Positions 43,507 to 52,630 of a stretch of 64,000 nucleotides of DNA are shown one piece after another. The stretch's first letter is position 1; every line of letters begins with the position of its first letter. This stretch comes from Fulvivirga ulvae (lineage in GTDB: Bacteria; Bacteroidota; Bacteroidia; Cytophagales; Cyclobacteriaceae). Position numbers and translations under genes: made by a program. Where the stretch lies: the NCBI RefSeq assembly GCF_021389975.1, contig NZ_CP089981.1, positions 5,977,501-6,041,500 of the forward strand, in the 5' to 3' direction. The notes below the pieces were generated by a model, which was not told the DNA's origin, made no database searches, and worked only from the letters and a program-made list of their open reading frames with translations.

Positions 43507-45459
43507 TTAAATATCTACCTTAGCGTATTTGGCATTGCGCTCAATAAACTCTCTTCGCGGCGCTACTTCATCACCCATCAACATTGAGAATAAATGATCT
43601 GCTTCTGCAGCAGACTCAATGGTGACCCGCTTAAGGCTTCGGTTTTCCGGATCCATAGTGGTTGTCCATAGCTGCTCCGGGTTCATTTCTCCAAGACCTT
43701 TGTACCTTTGTACTCCCACCGACTCTTCCTTACCATCACCTGCCATCTCCTGGATAAGTTTAATTCTCTCCTCTTCCGTCCAGCAATAGCGTTCATCCTT
43801 TCCTTTCTTTAGCTGGTAAAGGGGTGGCAGAGCTATGTATACGTAGCCTTTTTCAATCAAAGCATGCATATACCTGAAAAAGAAAGTAAGGATCAGGGTA
43901 CGAATGTGACTACCATCAACATCAGCATCCGTCATGATCACGATCTTGTGGTATCTCAGCTTAGTCATGTTCAGTGCCTTCTCATCATCTTCGGTTCCAA
44001 AGCTTACTCCCAAAGCAGTGATCATATTCTTGATCTCCTCATTCTCATATATCTTATGTTCCTGAGCTTTTTCTACGTTAAGTATCTTACCTCTCAGGGG
44101 TAGAATAGCCTGGAAATTCCTATCACGCCCCTGCTTAGCTGAACCACCCGCTGAGTCACCCTCCACAAGATATAACTCACTAACGGTTGGGTCATTATTT
44201 GAACAGTCGGCAAGTTTTCCGGGAAGTCCCGTGCCACTAAGTACATTTTTTCTCTGCACCATCTCACGTGCTTTACGAGCTGCATGACGTGCCTGGGCTG
44301 CTATAATAACTTTTTGAACAATAGCTTTGGCTTCCTTAGGGTTTTCCTCCAGGTAATTATTCAACATTTCACCCACTACCGTATCTACCGCCCCACTTAC
44401 GTCTGAGTTACCAAGCTTTGTTTTGGTCTGACCCTCAAATTGAGGTTCGGCCACTTTTACTGAGATTACGGAGGTAAGCCCTTCTCTAAAATCATCTCCG
44501 CTAATATCAACCTTCACTTTATCCAGCAGACCAGATTTATCAGCATAGGCTTTGAGTGTTCTGGTAAGAGCTCTTCTAAAACCGGCTACGTGAGTACCTC
44601 CTTCAATAGTGTTGATGTTATTCACATAGGATACTACATTTTCACTGTATGAGGTATTGTAGCTCATGGCGACCTGTACCGGAATTTCGCCCTTTTCACT
44701 ATCCATGTAGATGGGCTCCGGGATCAGCTTTTCCCTTGTACTATCCAGGTACTGAACAAATTCCTTCAGGCCACCTTCAGAATGGAAGGAGTCGTTTTTA
44801 GGTTTGCCGTCGTCATCCAACTCACGCATATCATGCAAGGTAATACTTATACCTGCATTTAGGTAGGCAAGCTCACGAAGCCTTGAGGCAACTGTATCAT
44901 AAGTAAATTCTGTAACCGTAAAAATGCTCCCGTCCGGTTTAAAGGTAATAGTGGTTCCTGTCTTATCAGTCAATCCGATCTCTCTTACCGAATATTGAGG
45001 CACTCCTATTTTATATTCCTGCTCGTAGATCTTTCCGTCGCGATGTACTACGGCTTTCAGGTCTGTAGATAAGGCATTAACACATGATACACCCACACCA
45101 TGCAAGCCTCCTGAGACCTTGTAAGTATCTTTATCAAATTTACCACCGGCATGAAGTACTGTCATTACTACTTCAAGCGCCGAGCGCTTCTCTTTGGTGT
45201 GAATATCAACGGGGATACCCCTACCATTATCAGAAACAGAAATCGAATTATCCTCATTGATGGTAACAGAAATCACATCACAATGACCCGCCAAAGCCTC
45301 ATCTATCGAGTTATCCACAACCTCCCATATCAAATGGTGAAGTCCCTTGACACCTACGTCACCAATGTACATTGCAGGTCTTTTTCTAACTGCCTCCAGG
45401 CCCTCTAGTACCTGAATATTACCTGCCGAATATTCTTTCTTATTTTCTTTATCGCTCAT
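43507..45459 (-). CDS. gyrB: DNA gyrase subunit B
   Basis: This 650-residue ATPase subunit of gyrase introduces negative supercoils with GyrA. Motifs: QVLEGLEAVRKRPAMYIGD, the GHKL ATP lid HAGGKFDKDTYKVSGGLHGV, the Toprim LVEGDSAGGSAKQGRDR and the Mg-binding DADVDGSHIRTLILTFFFR. The C-terminus GVQRYKGLGEMNPEQLW is typical. Length is normal for forms without the proteobacterial insert. It is not beside dnaA or recF here, but lies about 26 kb from the DnaA-box cluster. Confidence 0.97.
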   Translation of the reverse strand: MSDKENKKEYSAGNIQVLEGLEAVRKRPAMYIGDVGVKGLHHLIWEVVDNSIDEALAGHCDVISVTINEDNSISVSDNGRGIPVDIHTKEKRSALEVVMTVLHAGGKFDKDTYKVSGGLHGVGVSCVNALSTDLKAVVHRDGKIYEQEYKIGVPQYSVREIGLTDKTGTTITFKPDGSIFTVTEFTYDTVASRLRELAYLNAGISITLHDMRELDDDGKPKNDSFHSEGGLKEFVQYLDSTREKLIPEPIYMDSEKGEIPVQVAMSYNTSYSENVVSYVNNINTIEGGTHVAGFRRALTRTLKAYADKSGLLDKVKVDISGDDFREGLTSVISVKVAEPQFEGQTKTKLGNSDVSGAVDTVVGEMLNNYLEENPKEAKAIVQKVIIAAQARHAARKAREMVQRKNVLSGTGLPGKLADCSNNDPTVSELYLVEGDSAGGSAKQGRDRNFQAILPLRGKILNVEKAQEHKIYENEEIKNMITALGVSFGTEDDEKALNMTKLRYHKIVIMTDADVDGSHIRTLILTFFFRYMHALIEKGYVYIALPPLYQLKKGKDERYCWTEEERIKLIQEMAGDGKEESVGVQRYKGLGEMNPEQLWTTTMDPENRSLKRVTIESAAEADHLFSMLMGDEVAPRREFIERNAKYAKVDI

Positions 45460-45811
45460 AAACTTTTATATAATCCTATTAAAACACTGCCGCCAACGAC
45501 TGGAATCCCCTAATGTGGATGAAAAGAAAACCACCTGTAAAACTCCATGGACCAAGGTATTTTAAGGTCTCCCAAAACTACAATAATTAATGATTTTTTT
45601 TAAGGTTTTTGCAGGTTTATTATCAACTTATTTAACAAAACATCATTATTAAAATCCTATTAAAAATTCACTTATTCCAATATAATTTCAATATCTGTTT
45701 TCACGATAATTTACTGATTGGCAACCGGTTGAGAGCAAGCCAAAACCAACTCCAAAAAACAATATATTAATCTGATCTGTTAATTTGTTTTGATACGCAT
45801 TTCACTCAGAT
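45460..45811. other. AT-rich gap between gyrB and a divergent lipoprotein gene
   Basis: No gene, repeat or convincing hairpin is seen. It must contain the gyrB promoter and that of the small lipoprotein gene; only imperfect -7 boxes (for example TTAATTTG near 45780) are visible. Confidence 0.35.
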
Positions 45812-46207
45812 ATGGAACAGTTTAATCGTTTTCTTATCACAGCTCTTTGCCCCTTACTGATGTACGCCTGTGATAGTGATGATGGAAGAGAATTTTATGA
45901 AATCCAAGACTTAAAGGGCAAATGGTATCTGGAGTCATCTACACGCGATGGGTTTAAAATCTGTCCGACTGAAGCTCCGGTGCTGGTAATAGCTGATGAC
46001 AAGCTTGAGTTACCTATGACAGATAGTAATGGGTGCCAGGCTGGATCTTTGACGAACGAGTATACATTTGACGGAGAAATTTTTACTCTTAATTTCGACC
46101 AGCTGGTGGTCGTCATCAAAGTTGAGTCATTTTCGCAGCATAAACTTGTACTGAAATATTCCGGTACAACTGAAAACAATCAAGCTACTGAAACCTACAC
46201 CCGATAA
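45812..46207 (+). CDS. Lipocalin-like small lipoprotein
   Basis: A 131-residue protein with a lipoprotein signal (FLITALCPLLMYAC, Cys at residue 20). The mature part begins with FYEIQDLKGKWYLESSTRDG and continues as alternating beta strands, the pattern of Bacteroidota lipocalin-like lipoproteins (Gly-Lys-Trp near the start of the barrel). A small-ligand binding role in the envelope is inferred. It is a single gene and converges with the CoA-binding protein gene. Confidence 0.75.
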   Translation: MEQFNRFLITALCPLLMYACDSDDGREFYEIQDLKGKWYLESSTRDGFKICPTEAPVLVIADDKLELPMTDSNGCQAGSLTNEYTFDGEIFTLNFDQLVVVIKVESFSQHKLVLKYSGTTENNQATETYTR

Positions 46208-46218
46208 AGGAACATTGC

Positions 46219-46584
46219 CTAATAATTACCAACGCGTAGCATTACCAAAGTACAAGCCTCTTCAGTTTCTATTCCCTGCTTGTGAGCTAATTTTTCCAGT
46301 TCATAATTTTCAGTACCCGGGTTAAAAATAATCCGCTTTGGTTTCAGGCTCAGAATATAGTCGTACCATTCCGGTTGGTTTTGAGGGCCGATGTACAGGG
46401 TTACTGTATCGACATCCTCAACATGGGGTTTTTCTTTGATATTAAGTATCTGCTTATCAAAAACTTCTCCCTGTTTGATGCCTATTGGCACTATCTCATG
46501 GCCATGATCAGTCAAAAGCCGGGCGGCCAGGTAAGCGTATCTTCCCGGGTTGGTTGTTGCTCCTATGATTGCTGTTTTTTTCAT
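46219..46584 (-). CDS. CoA-binding domain protein
   Basis: This 121-residue protein consists of one Rossmann-type CoA-binding domain: KKTAIIGATTNPGRYAYLAA at the N-terminus (the GATxNPxRYA pattern of the YccU family), EDVDTVTLYIG in the middle and IIFNPGTENYELEKLAHKQG near the end. The role of these single-domain proteins is poorly known. It is the last gene of a possible leftward run after the FAD oxidoreductase, 37 bases downstream of it. Confidence 0.9.
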   Translation of the reverse strand: MKKTAIIGATTNPGRYAYLAARLLTDHGHEIVPIGIKQGEVFDKQILNIKEKPHVEDVDTVTLYIGPQNQPEWYDYILSLKPKRIIFNPGTENYELEKLAHKQGIETEEACTLVMLRVGNY

Positions 46585-46621
46585 ATCTCATCAAAAGCCC
46601 CAGCTTATATTCAGGGCTGTT

Positions 46622-48199
46622 TTATACTTCAACGTTTAAATACCGACTCATCAGCGCTTCTGCGCAACGCTCTCCATCCATTGCTGCTGAAACGATTCCA
46701 CCGGCATACCCAGCTCCCTCTCCGCAAGGGAAGAGTCGTTTCAAATCAACATGCTCAAGTGTCTCTTTGTTTCGGGGAATTCTTACAGGAGATGAAGTTC
46801 GGCTTTCAACTCCTATTATCTGCGCTTCATTAGTATAGTAGCCCTTCATTTTCTTGCCAAAAGCCTTAAAGCTTTGCCTGAGGCTCTCTAATATAAAACC
46901 AGGAAGTATCTCAGTCATATCCATTGATAGTGTGCCTGGTTGATACGACGTATCCGGTAAGGATGATGATACCTTGTTTTCAACAAAATCAACCATTCTC
47001 TGAGCGGGAGCTGTTTGTGTTCCTCCTGCAAGCGCCCAGGCCTTTTGCTCGACTTCTTTCTGAAAGTAGATAGCTGCCATTTCACCATGTTTTTCAAGGT
47101 GCTTAAGGTCATTGAGCTCCACGGCCACTACTATACCAGAGTTAGCAAACCGGGAATCGCGTCTTGAAGGACTCATACCATTGACCACTATCTCTCCCGG
47201 ACTGGTAGCTGCAGGCACAATAAAACCTCCCGGACACATACAAAACGAAAATACGCCCCTCCTGGTATGATTGACCACAGCCTGATTGACCAGGGCGTAT
47301 GACGAAGCTGGCAAGTAAGGATCCCTGTCATTCTCGCAGCTGTATTGGATCTTATCAATTAACTGCTGAGGATGCTCTATTCTCACACCCAAGGCAAACG
47401 GTTTGGCTTCAATAGCTACCTTTCGCGACTTTAACAATTCAAAAATATCACGTGCCGAATGTCCTGTAGCCAGTATTACTCCCTCTCCTTTTATTACCTC
47501 TCCACTGGCCAGCTTCACTCCTGAAAGCTCATCTCCTGAAAGCACCAAATCCTCCACCCTTGAGTCGAAACGTACCTCTCCGCCTGCATCATTAATACTT
47601 TCTCTGAGGGCTGTTACTATCTGAGGGAGTTTGTTGGTGCCAATATGCGGGTGAGCATCATACAATATTTCATGTCGTGCACCATGCGCAACCAGTATTT
47701 CCAAAATACGCTGTACGTCTCCCCTTTTTTTAGACCTTGTATAAAGCTTTCCATCAGAATACGTTCCGGCACCACCTTCTCCAAAGCAGTAATTTGAATC
47801 GGGGTTTACGGTATGGTCCTTGTTTATTGCAGCAAGATCCCTTCGCCTTGACCGGACATCTTTCCCTCTTTCAAGTACAATGGGTTTTATGCCCTTTTCA
47901 ATTAATCGCAAGGCGGCAAATAGCCCGGCAGGACCTGCTCCAACAATTATAACCTGCTTCGCCCCGGAAACATCTGGGTAATCTTTCTTATAGCTAATCA
48001 GTTGGGGCAGTGGCTGATTCTGATACACATCAACCTGTACTCTTATCCATACACTAGCCTGGCGGGCATCGATGGATCGCTTAACAACCCTGAAACCGGT
48101 GTTAGCTCCTGGTTTCAGCTTTCTGTTGATTATTTCCTGAAATTTTTCCTCATCAAAGGCCTCCTCGGGCTTCAACTTGAGATCAAGTGTTTTTTTCAA
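46622..48199 (-). CDS. FAD-dependent oxidoreductase (COG2509-type dehydrogenase)
   Basis: A 525-residue flavoprotein. An N-terminal extension of about 80 residues (KKTLDLKLKPEEAFDEEKFQ) precedes the FAD motif VIIVGAGPAGLFAALRLIEKG near residue 83. NYCFGEGGAGTYSDGKLYTR, GVILATGHSARDIFELL and LFPCGEGAGYAGGIVSAAMDG are typical of this uncharacterised dehydrogenase family. It is cytosolic and its substrate is unknown. It follows the YwqK/MORN repeat gene by 27 bases on the same strand. Confidence 0.9.
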   Translation of the reverse strand: MKKTLDLKLKPEEAFDEEKFQEIINRKLKPGANTGFRVVKRSIDARQASVWIRVQVDVYQNQPLPQLISYKKDYPDVSGAKQVIIVGAGPAGLFAALRLIEKGIKPIVLERGKDVRSRRRDLAAINKDHTVNPDSNYCFGEGGAGTYSDGKLYTRSKKRGDVQRILEILVAHGARHEILYDAHPHIGTNKLPQIVTALRESINDAGGEVRFDSRVEDLVLSGDELSGVKLASGEVIKGEGVILATGHSARDIFELLKSRKVAIEAKPFALGVRIEHPQQLIDKIQYSCENDRDPYLPASSYALVNQAVVNHTRRGVFSFCMCPGGFIVPAATSPGEIVVNGMSPSRRDSRFANSGIVVAVELNDLKHLEKHGEMAAIYFQKEVEQKAWALAGGTQTAPAQRMVDFVENKVSSSLPDTSYQPGTLSMDMTEILPGFILESLRQSFKAFGKKMKGYYTNEAQIIGVESRTSSPVRIPRNKETLEHVDLKRLFPCGEGAGYAGGIVSAAMDGERCAEALMSRYLNVEV

Positions 48200-48226
48200 T
48201 GTGTAAGGTTTTTATCCTTAAAAAAA

Positions 48227-50116
48227 TTATTTCTTACCTCTTGCTCCAAAGGAAAAGGTGTAACCAAGATTGAGTCCAAAATTAAAAGCCAGGGGTATTT
48301 CGCTTTGTGGGAGATCGGAAAATGCCTCCTCAAAGGTATTGCTAACATCAAAGCTTCTGTAACCGGTGCCAACACTTACAAATGCATCAGCTGTAAAACC
48401 GGAAGTGACCGTACTTTGCATTAAACGGTAACCCAGCAATGCCGAGTATTCAATTTTCTGTTCACTTGCACTTGCCCTCACTACATTATCAGGGATAAGT
48501 ACATGACTTACATTGGCAAAGTGGCTTAGGTTTGTAAACCTTATTTCATGACCAAAATACCACAAACCAAATTCTCCTCCGGGATTATAAAACTTTTGTT
48601 TAATGGCGATATCATAGCCCCTGCTATATACTTCGTTAAGGGGGATGTCATTATCCCTCGCAAAAAAGGGGTCACGAATACCTTCAAATTCAAACTCGTG
48701 CCCCAGACGCTCCTGTAAATAAAACTCCATACCCACAGGCACCCTGCCAATAAATGAAAAGAAAGGGTTCGCATTTACCACTACCCCTTGAAATTCGTTG
48801 ATTTTTGATTGAAAATACCTGAACCTTCTGCCTCTAAACCTAAAATCCGCAACGCCATATTTCCGGGTATGGTTTATTTCTTCCAGATCTTCTTTTTTGA
48901 TGAGATTGTTGTCATAGATAGGCTTGTAATAGCCTGACAAGGAGCCGTCATTCTTATATAATTCCCACTTTCCTATCTTTTTTCCATCCTCAATGATACC
49001 CTTAGTTTGCAAGGAACCATCCGGATAGTAGCCAAAATACTCCCCTCGCCCATTGACAAATTTACTTTCCCCTTCCAGATCTCCGCCTTCATAATAGTAC
49101 TTCCATAAACCATGGTTCTTGCCGTCTACAATTGGCCCCCTTACCTTCAGTTTGCCTCCCTGGTAGTATTCTGAATATATACCACTTCCATGCTCAAAAT
49201 TACCCTCTCCTTTAAGAGAACCATCCTCATAGAAAAGCCCCCAGTAACCGTTCTTCTTACCATCAACAAATTCTCCTTTTGAGCTTACTGCGCCATTTTC
49301 ATGGTAATAAATCCATTTACCCTCAGGTACACTGCTCTCAAAGCCTCCTACAGCCATAAGTGCGCCATTGTGGTGATAATACTTCCATAGCCCGGATTTC
49401 TTTCCATTGAGGTATTGGCCTTCCGCCTGTAGTGTACCGTCTTTGTAATAGTATTTCCAGATACCAACATTCCTGGAGTTTGATTTAGGGCCCTCAGCAC
49501 GCTTTTCTCCCGTTGGGTAATATTCGGTATACCTTCCCTTGCCATTGGCATAATTAATATCACCTTTCATACCACCGTCTTCAAAATATTCCACCCAGTG
49601 ACCTTCCCTTCTGTTATCCACAAAAGAGCCTTTTTCCTTTAAAGCTCCACTTTCATAGTATATTTTCCACTCTCCCTGCCGCTGCTCCACATTAATGTCA
49701 CCTTCCATGCTTTTGTTTCCATTCTCGTAAAAGTACTCCCAGTAGCCATTGTTTGAGTTGTTGGTAAGATCTCCCCGCATCTTAAGCTTGCCGGTTTCAT
49801 AGTAAAATTCCCACTCGCCGGTAGTCTCATTGTTAGTAAACTGACCTTTCGACTCAATATTGCCATTAATATGGTACGACATATATTTGCCCTCCAGCAC
49901 ATTACTTATTGTGTCACTCACATGATAAATTTCCTTCAGATGAGTCTTTTCCTCATCATGAAAGGTATACCTTGTGTGTTGTGCCGACACAAAATGACAA
50001 CAGCATAAAAAGCCAATAGCAATATAAGCGATCAGTAATCTCAAAAAATGTAATATTTTACACCTAATATACGCAGAAATGCTTGTTTTGGAGTGCTTTG
50101 AGGGTCTATTTATCAA
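48227..50116 (-). CDS. YwqK/MORN_2 repeat protein with C-terminal beta-rich outer-membrane-like domain
   Basis: A 629-residue exported protein. A signal-type hydrophobic segment lies at residues 25-45 (LRLLIAYIAIGFLCCCHFVSA). Residues about 75-405 are some 14 repeats of about 23 residues with the MORN_2 pattern, for example GEWEFYYETGKLKMRG, GLWKYYHHNGALMAVG and GKWIYYHENGAVSSKG. The last 200 residues are rich in aromatic, alternating strands (EFGLWYFGHEIRFTNLSH, FNFGLNLGYTFSFG), like an outer-membrane barrel. The repeats are likely surface- or periplasm-facing; function unknown. Its start overlaps the tryptophan dioxygenase stop by 11 bases. Confidence 0.85.
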   Translation of the reverse strand: MINRPSKHSKTSISAYIRCKILHFLRLLIAYIAIGFLCCCHFVSAQHTRYTFHDEEKTHLKEIYHVSDTISNVLEGKYMSYHINGNIESKGQFTNNETTGEWEFYYETGKLKMRGDLTNNSNNGYWEYFYENGNKSMEGDINVEQRQGEWKIYYESGALKEKGSFVDNRREGHWVEYFEDGGMKGDINYANGKGRYTEYYPTGEKRAEGPKSNSRNVGIWKYYYKDGTLQAEGQYLNGKKSGLWKYYHHNGALMAVGGFESSVPEGKWIYYHENGAVSSKGEFVDGKKNGYWGLFYEDGSLKGEGNFEHGSGIYSEYYQGGKLKVRGPIVDGKNHGLWKYYYEGGDLEGESKFVNGRGEYFGYYPDGSLQTKGIIEDGKKIGKWELYKNDGSLSGYYKPIYDNNLIKKEDLEEINHTRKYGVADFRFRGRRFRYFQSKINEFQGVVVNANPFFSFIGRVPVGMEFYLQERLGHEFEFEGIRDPFFARDNDIPLNEVYSRGYDIAIKQKFYNPGGEFGLWYFGHEIRFTNLSHFANVSHVLIPDNVVRASASEQKIEYSALLGYRLMQSTVTSGFTADAFVSVGTGYRSFDVSNTFEEAFSDLPQSEIPLAFNFGLNLGYTFSFGARGKK

Positions 50117-51071
50117 AGACCTCTTTCATCACCCAGGTCTTGCCCCATTCTTCAATTTCTTGTTTTGACCAAAGCTCCGGGAAAAACACAATTTTCTGAA
50201 AACGAGGTGGCAGGAATTTCTGCCAGTTCGTACCACCGGTAGCAGCAATATCGTCGGGGTCTTTATGCAGGTATCTAACAGCAGATTTATAATGCGACAA
50301 AGGCCAAAGTACATTAGCAGACAAATCATACTTTCGCATGGCATTTACAATCTCATTTTTACGATCCGACTCTAAAAAATTTCTTCTATATACTTCCAGA
50401 ATACTTTTTGATCTGTACTCTCGGGCCAGATTAATGAACTCATCCAGGTATTTTTCCTCAAATTGCTTAAGTGTAAGTGTTTTCTTCCCAGAAGCCAGTT
50501 CTGTTGCACCCCTTTTCCAATAGATCTTATCCATAAGTATCTCGGCAGCATCATCCGCAGATAGCTTTGCCCTGGAATCATACTCCACAAGGTTGTAAAG
50601 ACTTGTAGAGCAAATTTCAATTTTGCGGTATTGTGCAGATTGAAAACCGCTGGCAGGCAGTAGTGACATCCTGAATTTGAGAAACTGATCTCTGTCCATA
50701 CCATCTATCATTACCGAAAAAGAGTCTTCTAGTATACCGAAGTAGCGGTTTATCCGCTCCAGCTTTATCAAAAAGAATTCCTCTGTAATGTCTGTTTCTG
50801 CAGATATCTGGTCTATTTCCCAGAGAATAAGTTTAAAGAATATCTCGGTATGCTGGTGGTAGGCTATAAAAATCATCTCATCTTTCAAGCCTGTTTTAGG
50901 GTTTTGCAGACTCAAAAGTGTATCCAGATGAATATAATCCCAATAGGTCAGATAGTCAGAATACAGCAGTCCATCGAGGTAGGAAGAGAGGTCCTGACCC
51001 ATTACCTCATATTTTTCTTCAAGCTTCTTTATTTGCTCCAGAATTTTGGGATCAATTTCCGATTTATTCAT
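50106..51071 (-). CDS. Tryptophan 2,3-dioxygenase
   Basis: A 321-residue heme enzyme that opens the indole ring of L-tryptophan to N-formylkynurenine, the first step of the kynurenine route. Family motifs: SDYLTYWDYIHLDTLLSLQ, FIAYHQHTEIFFKLILWEID (substrate/heme region), RMSLLPASGFQSAQYRKIE and GGTNWQKFLPPRFQ. It has the length of the bacterial TDO family. It is divergent from a glutaryl-CoA dehydrogenase gene, which acts later in the same catabolic direction. It is the first gene of the leftward run 51071-46219. Confidence 0.94.
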   Translation of the reverse strand: MNKSEIDPKILEQIKKLEEKYEVMGQDLSSYLDGLLYSDYLTYWDYIHLDTLLSLQNPKTGLKDEMIFIAYHQHTEIFFKLILWEIDQISAETDITEEFFLIKLERINRYFGILEDSFSVMIDGMDRDQFLKFRMSLLPASGFQSAQYRKIEICSTSLYNLVEYDSRAKLSADDAAEILMDKIYWKRGATELASGKKTLTLKQFEEKYLDEFINLAREYRSKSILEVYRRNFLESDRKNEIVNAMRKYDLSANVLWPLSHYKSAVRYLHKDPDDIAATGGTNWQKFLPPRFQKIVFFPELWSKQEIEEWGKTWVMKEVFDK

Positions 51072-51245
51072 AGACTTTTATAAGCAGTTTTTAATACAAA
51101 TTATTTGGCATTTACCCAATAACAGACATCAATTTCAAACGTTTTAAAAAAGAAATAACGCCGAAATTGCCCCTTAATCAATGGTAAATCTTTAAATGTT
51201 GCGTAAATTTGAAACTTAAAACTGAATAACCCAAATTATAGATAA

Positions 51246-52466
51246 TTGATGACGACTAATACCGCACAAGGAGAAGCGAAACGTAAATCTTCCAACGACT
51301 TATTTGAATCTCCGGATTTTTACCAGATAGATGACCTGTTGACAGAAGAGCACAAGTTAATCAGGGGCTCAATCAGGGATTTTGTAAAAAAAGAGATATC
51401 TCCATACATCGAAGAATGGTGCCAAAATGCGCACTTTCCATATGAGATTGTCAGGAAATTTGGTGATGTGGGAGCGTTCGGCCCTACAATTCCCCTGGAG
51501 TATGGTGGCGGTGGCCTTGATTATATTTCCTATGGTTTAATCATGCAGGAGATTGAGCGTGGCGACTCTGGTATGCGCTCCACAGCATCGGTACAGGGGT
51601 CGTTGGTAATGTATCCAATTTATAAATTTGGCTCAGAAGAGCAGCGCAAGAAATATTTACCAAAGCTGGCTTCGGGAGAATGGCTGGGATGCTTTGGACT
51701 TACCGAACCGGACCATGGCTCCAATCCAAGCGGAATGGTGACTAACTTTAAAGACATGGGAGACCACTATCTTCTCAATGGGGCAAAAATGTGGATCTCC
51801 AATTCACCAAAAGCCGATATAGCGGTGGTTTGGGCCAAGGATGAAGAAGGTCGTATCCATGGACTGATCGTAGAGCGTGGTATGGAAGGATTTAGCACTC
51901 CTGAAACGCATGGCAAATGGTCGTTAAGAGCCAGTTGTACAGGTGAGTTGGTTTTTGATAATGTTAAGATTCCTAAAGAAAATCTGCTTCCCGGCAAAAG
52001 CGGGTTAGGAGCTCCCATGATGTGTCTAGATTCTGCCCGTTACGGCATCGCCTGGGGTGCCATTGGTGCTGCCATGGACTGCTATGATTCAGCCAGAAGA
52101 TATTCAAAGGAGAGAATCCAATTTGACAAGCCTATAGGCTCGTTCCAACTGGTACAAAAGAAGCTCTCGGAAATGCTAACAGAAATCACTAAAGCTCAGC
52201 TGCTGAACTGGAAACTGGGCAAGATGATGGAAGAAGGCAAAGCCACTACAGCCCAAATTTCCATGGCGAAAAGAAATTCAGTAGAGACGGCTCTAAACAT
52301 TGCCCGTGAAGCAAGACAAATACACGGAGGTATGGGCATTACCGGCGAATACCCTATGATGCGCCATATGATGAACCTTGAGTCCGTTGTGACTTATGAA
52401 GGTACTCATGATATACACCTGCTCATACTCGGTGCAGAGATTACTGGCATTCCTGCATTTAAATAA
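51246..52466 (+). CDS. Acyl-CoA dehydrogenase, glutaryl-CoA dehydrogenase type
   Basis: A 406-residue FAD enzyme. ACAD features: GCFGLTEPDHGSNPSGMVT (FAD/substrate loop), MWISNSPKADIAVVWAKDE, and ARQIHGGMGITGEYPMMRHM followed by VTYEGTHDIHLLILG. The Glu of YEGTHDIH is the expected catalytic base. TYEGTHDIHxLILGxxITG is characteristic of glutaryl-CoA dehydrogenases, which oxidise and decarboxylate glutaryl-CoA to crotonyl-CoA from Lys and Trp breakdown. Electrons would go to EtfAB (11627-13358). A terminator follows at 52491. Confidence 0.93.
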   Translation: MMTTNTAQGEAKRKSSNDLFESPDFYQIDDLLTEEHKLIRGSIRDFVKKEISPYIEEWCQNAHFPYEIVRKFGDVGAFGPTIPLEYGGGGLDYISYGLIMQEIERGDSGMRSTASVQGSLVMYPIYKFGSEEQRKKYLPKLASGEWLGCFGLTEPDHGSNPSGMVTNFKDMGDHYLLNGAKMWISNSPKADIAVVWAKDEEGRIHGLIVERGMEGFSTPETHGKWSLRASCTGELVFDNVKIPKENLLPGKSGLGAPMMCLDSARYGIAWGAIGAAMDCYDSARRYSKERIQFDKPIGSFQLVQKKLSEMLTEITKAQLLNWKLGKMMEEGKATTAQISMAKRNSVETALNIAREARQIHGGMGITGEYPMMRHMMNLESVVTYEGTHDIHLLILGAEITGIPAFK

Positions 52467-52490
52467 TAAGGACTATTTTCTATTAATACT

Positions 52491-52522
52491 AAAGCCTGTT
52501 GCATAAAGCAACAGGCTTTTTT
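52491..52522 (+). terminator. Terminator of the acyl-CoA dehydrogenase gene
   Basis: AAAGCCTGTTGC/GCAACAGGCTTT (52491-52502 and 52508-52519), a perfect 12-bp stem with a 5-base loop, then more T residues. Confidence 0.9.
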
Positions 52523-52630
52523 GGTTAATTAACTCACTTTTAATGCAACCTCTCCCCTATTTGCTGTTTTATAAAACAATCCATGGGCCTGAATCATTTT
52601 AAAGTTAGCTTCTGATATACCTAACTCACA

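Noticed and set aside
48900..49900. Repetitive DNA suggesting a CRISPR-like or satellite array
   Set aside because: The periodicity comes from the MORN_2 coding repeats, with an open frame throughout and no conserved direct DNA repeats or spacers.
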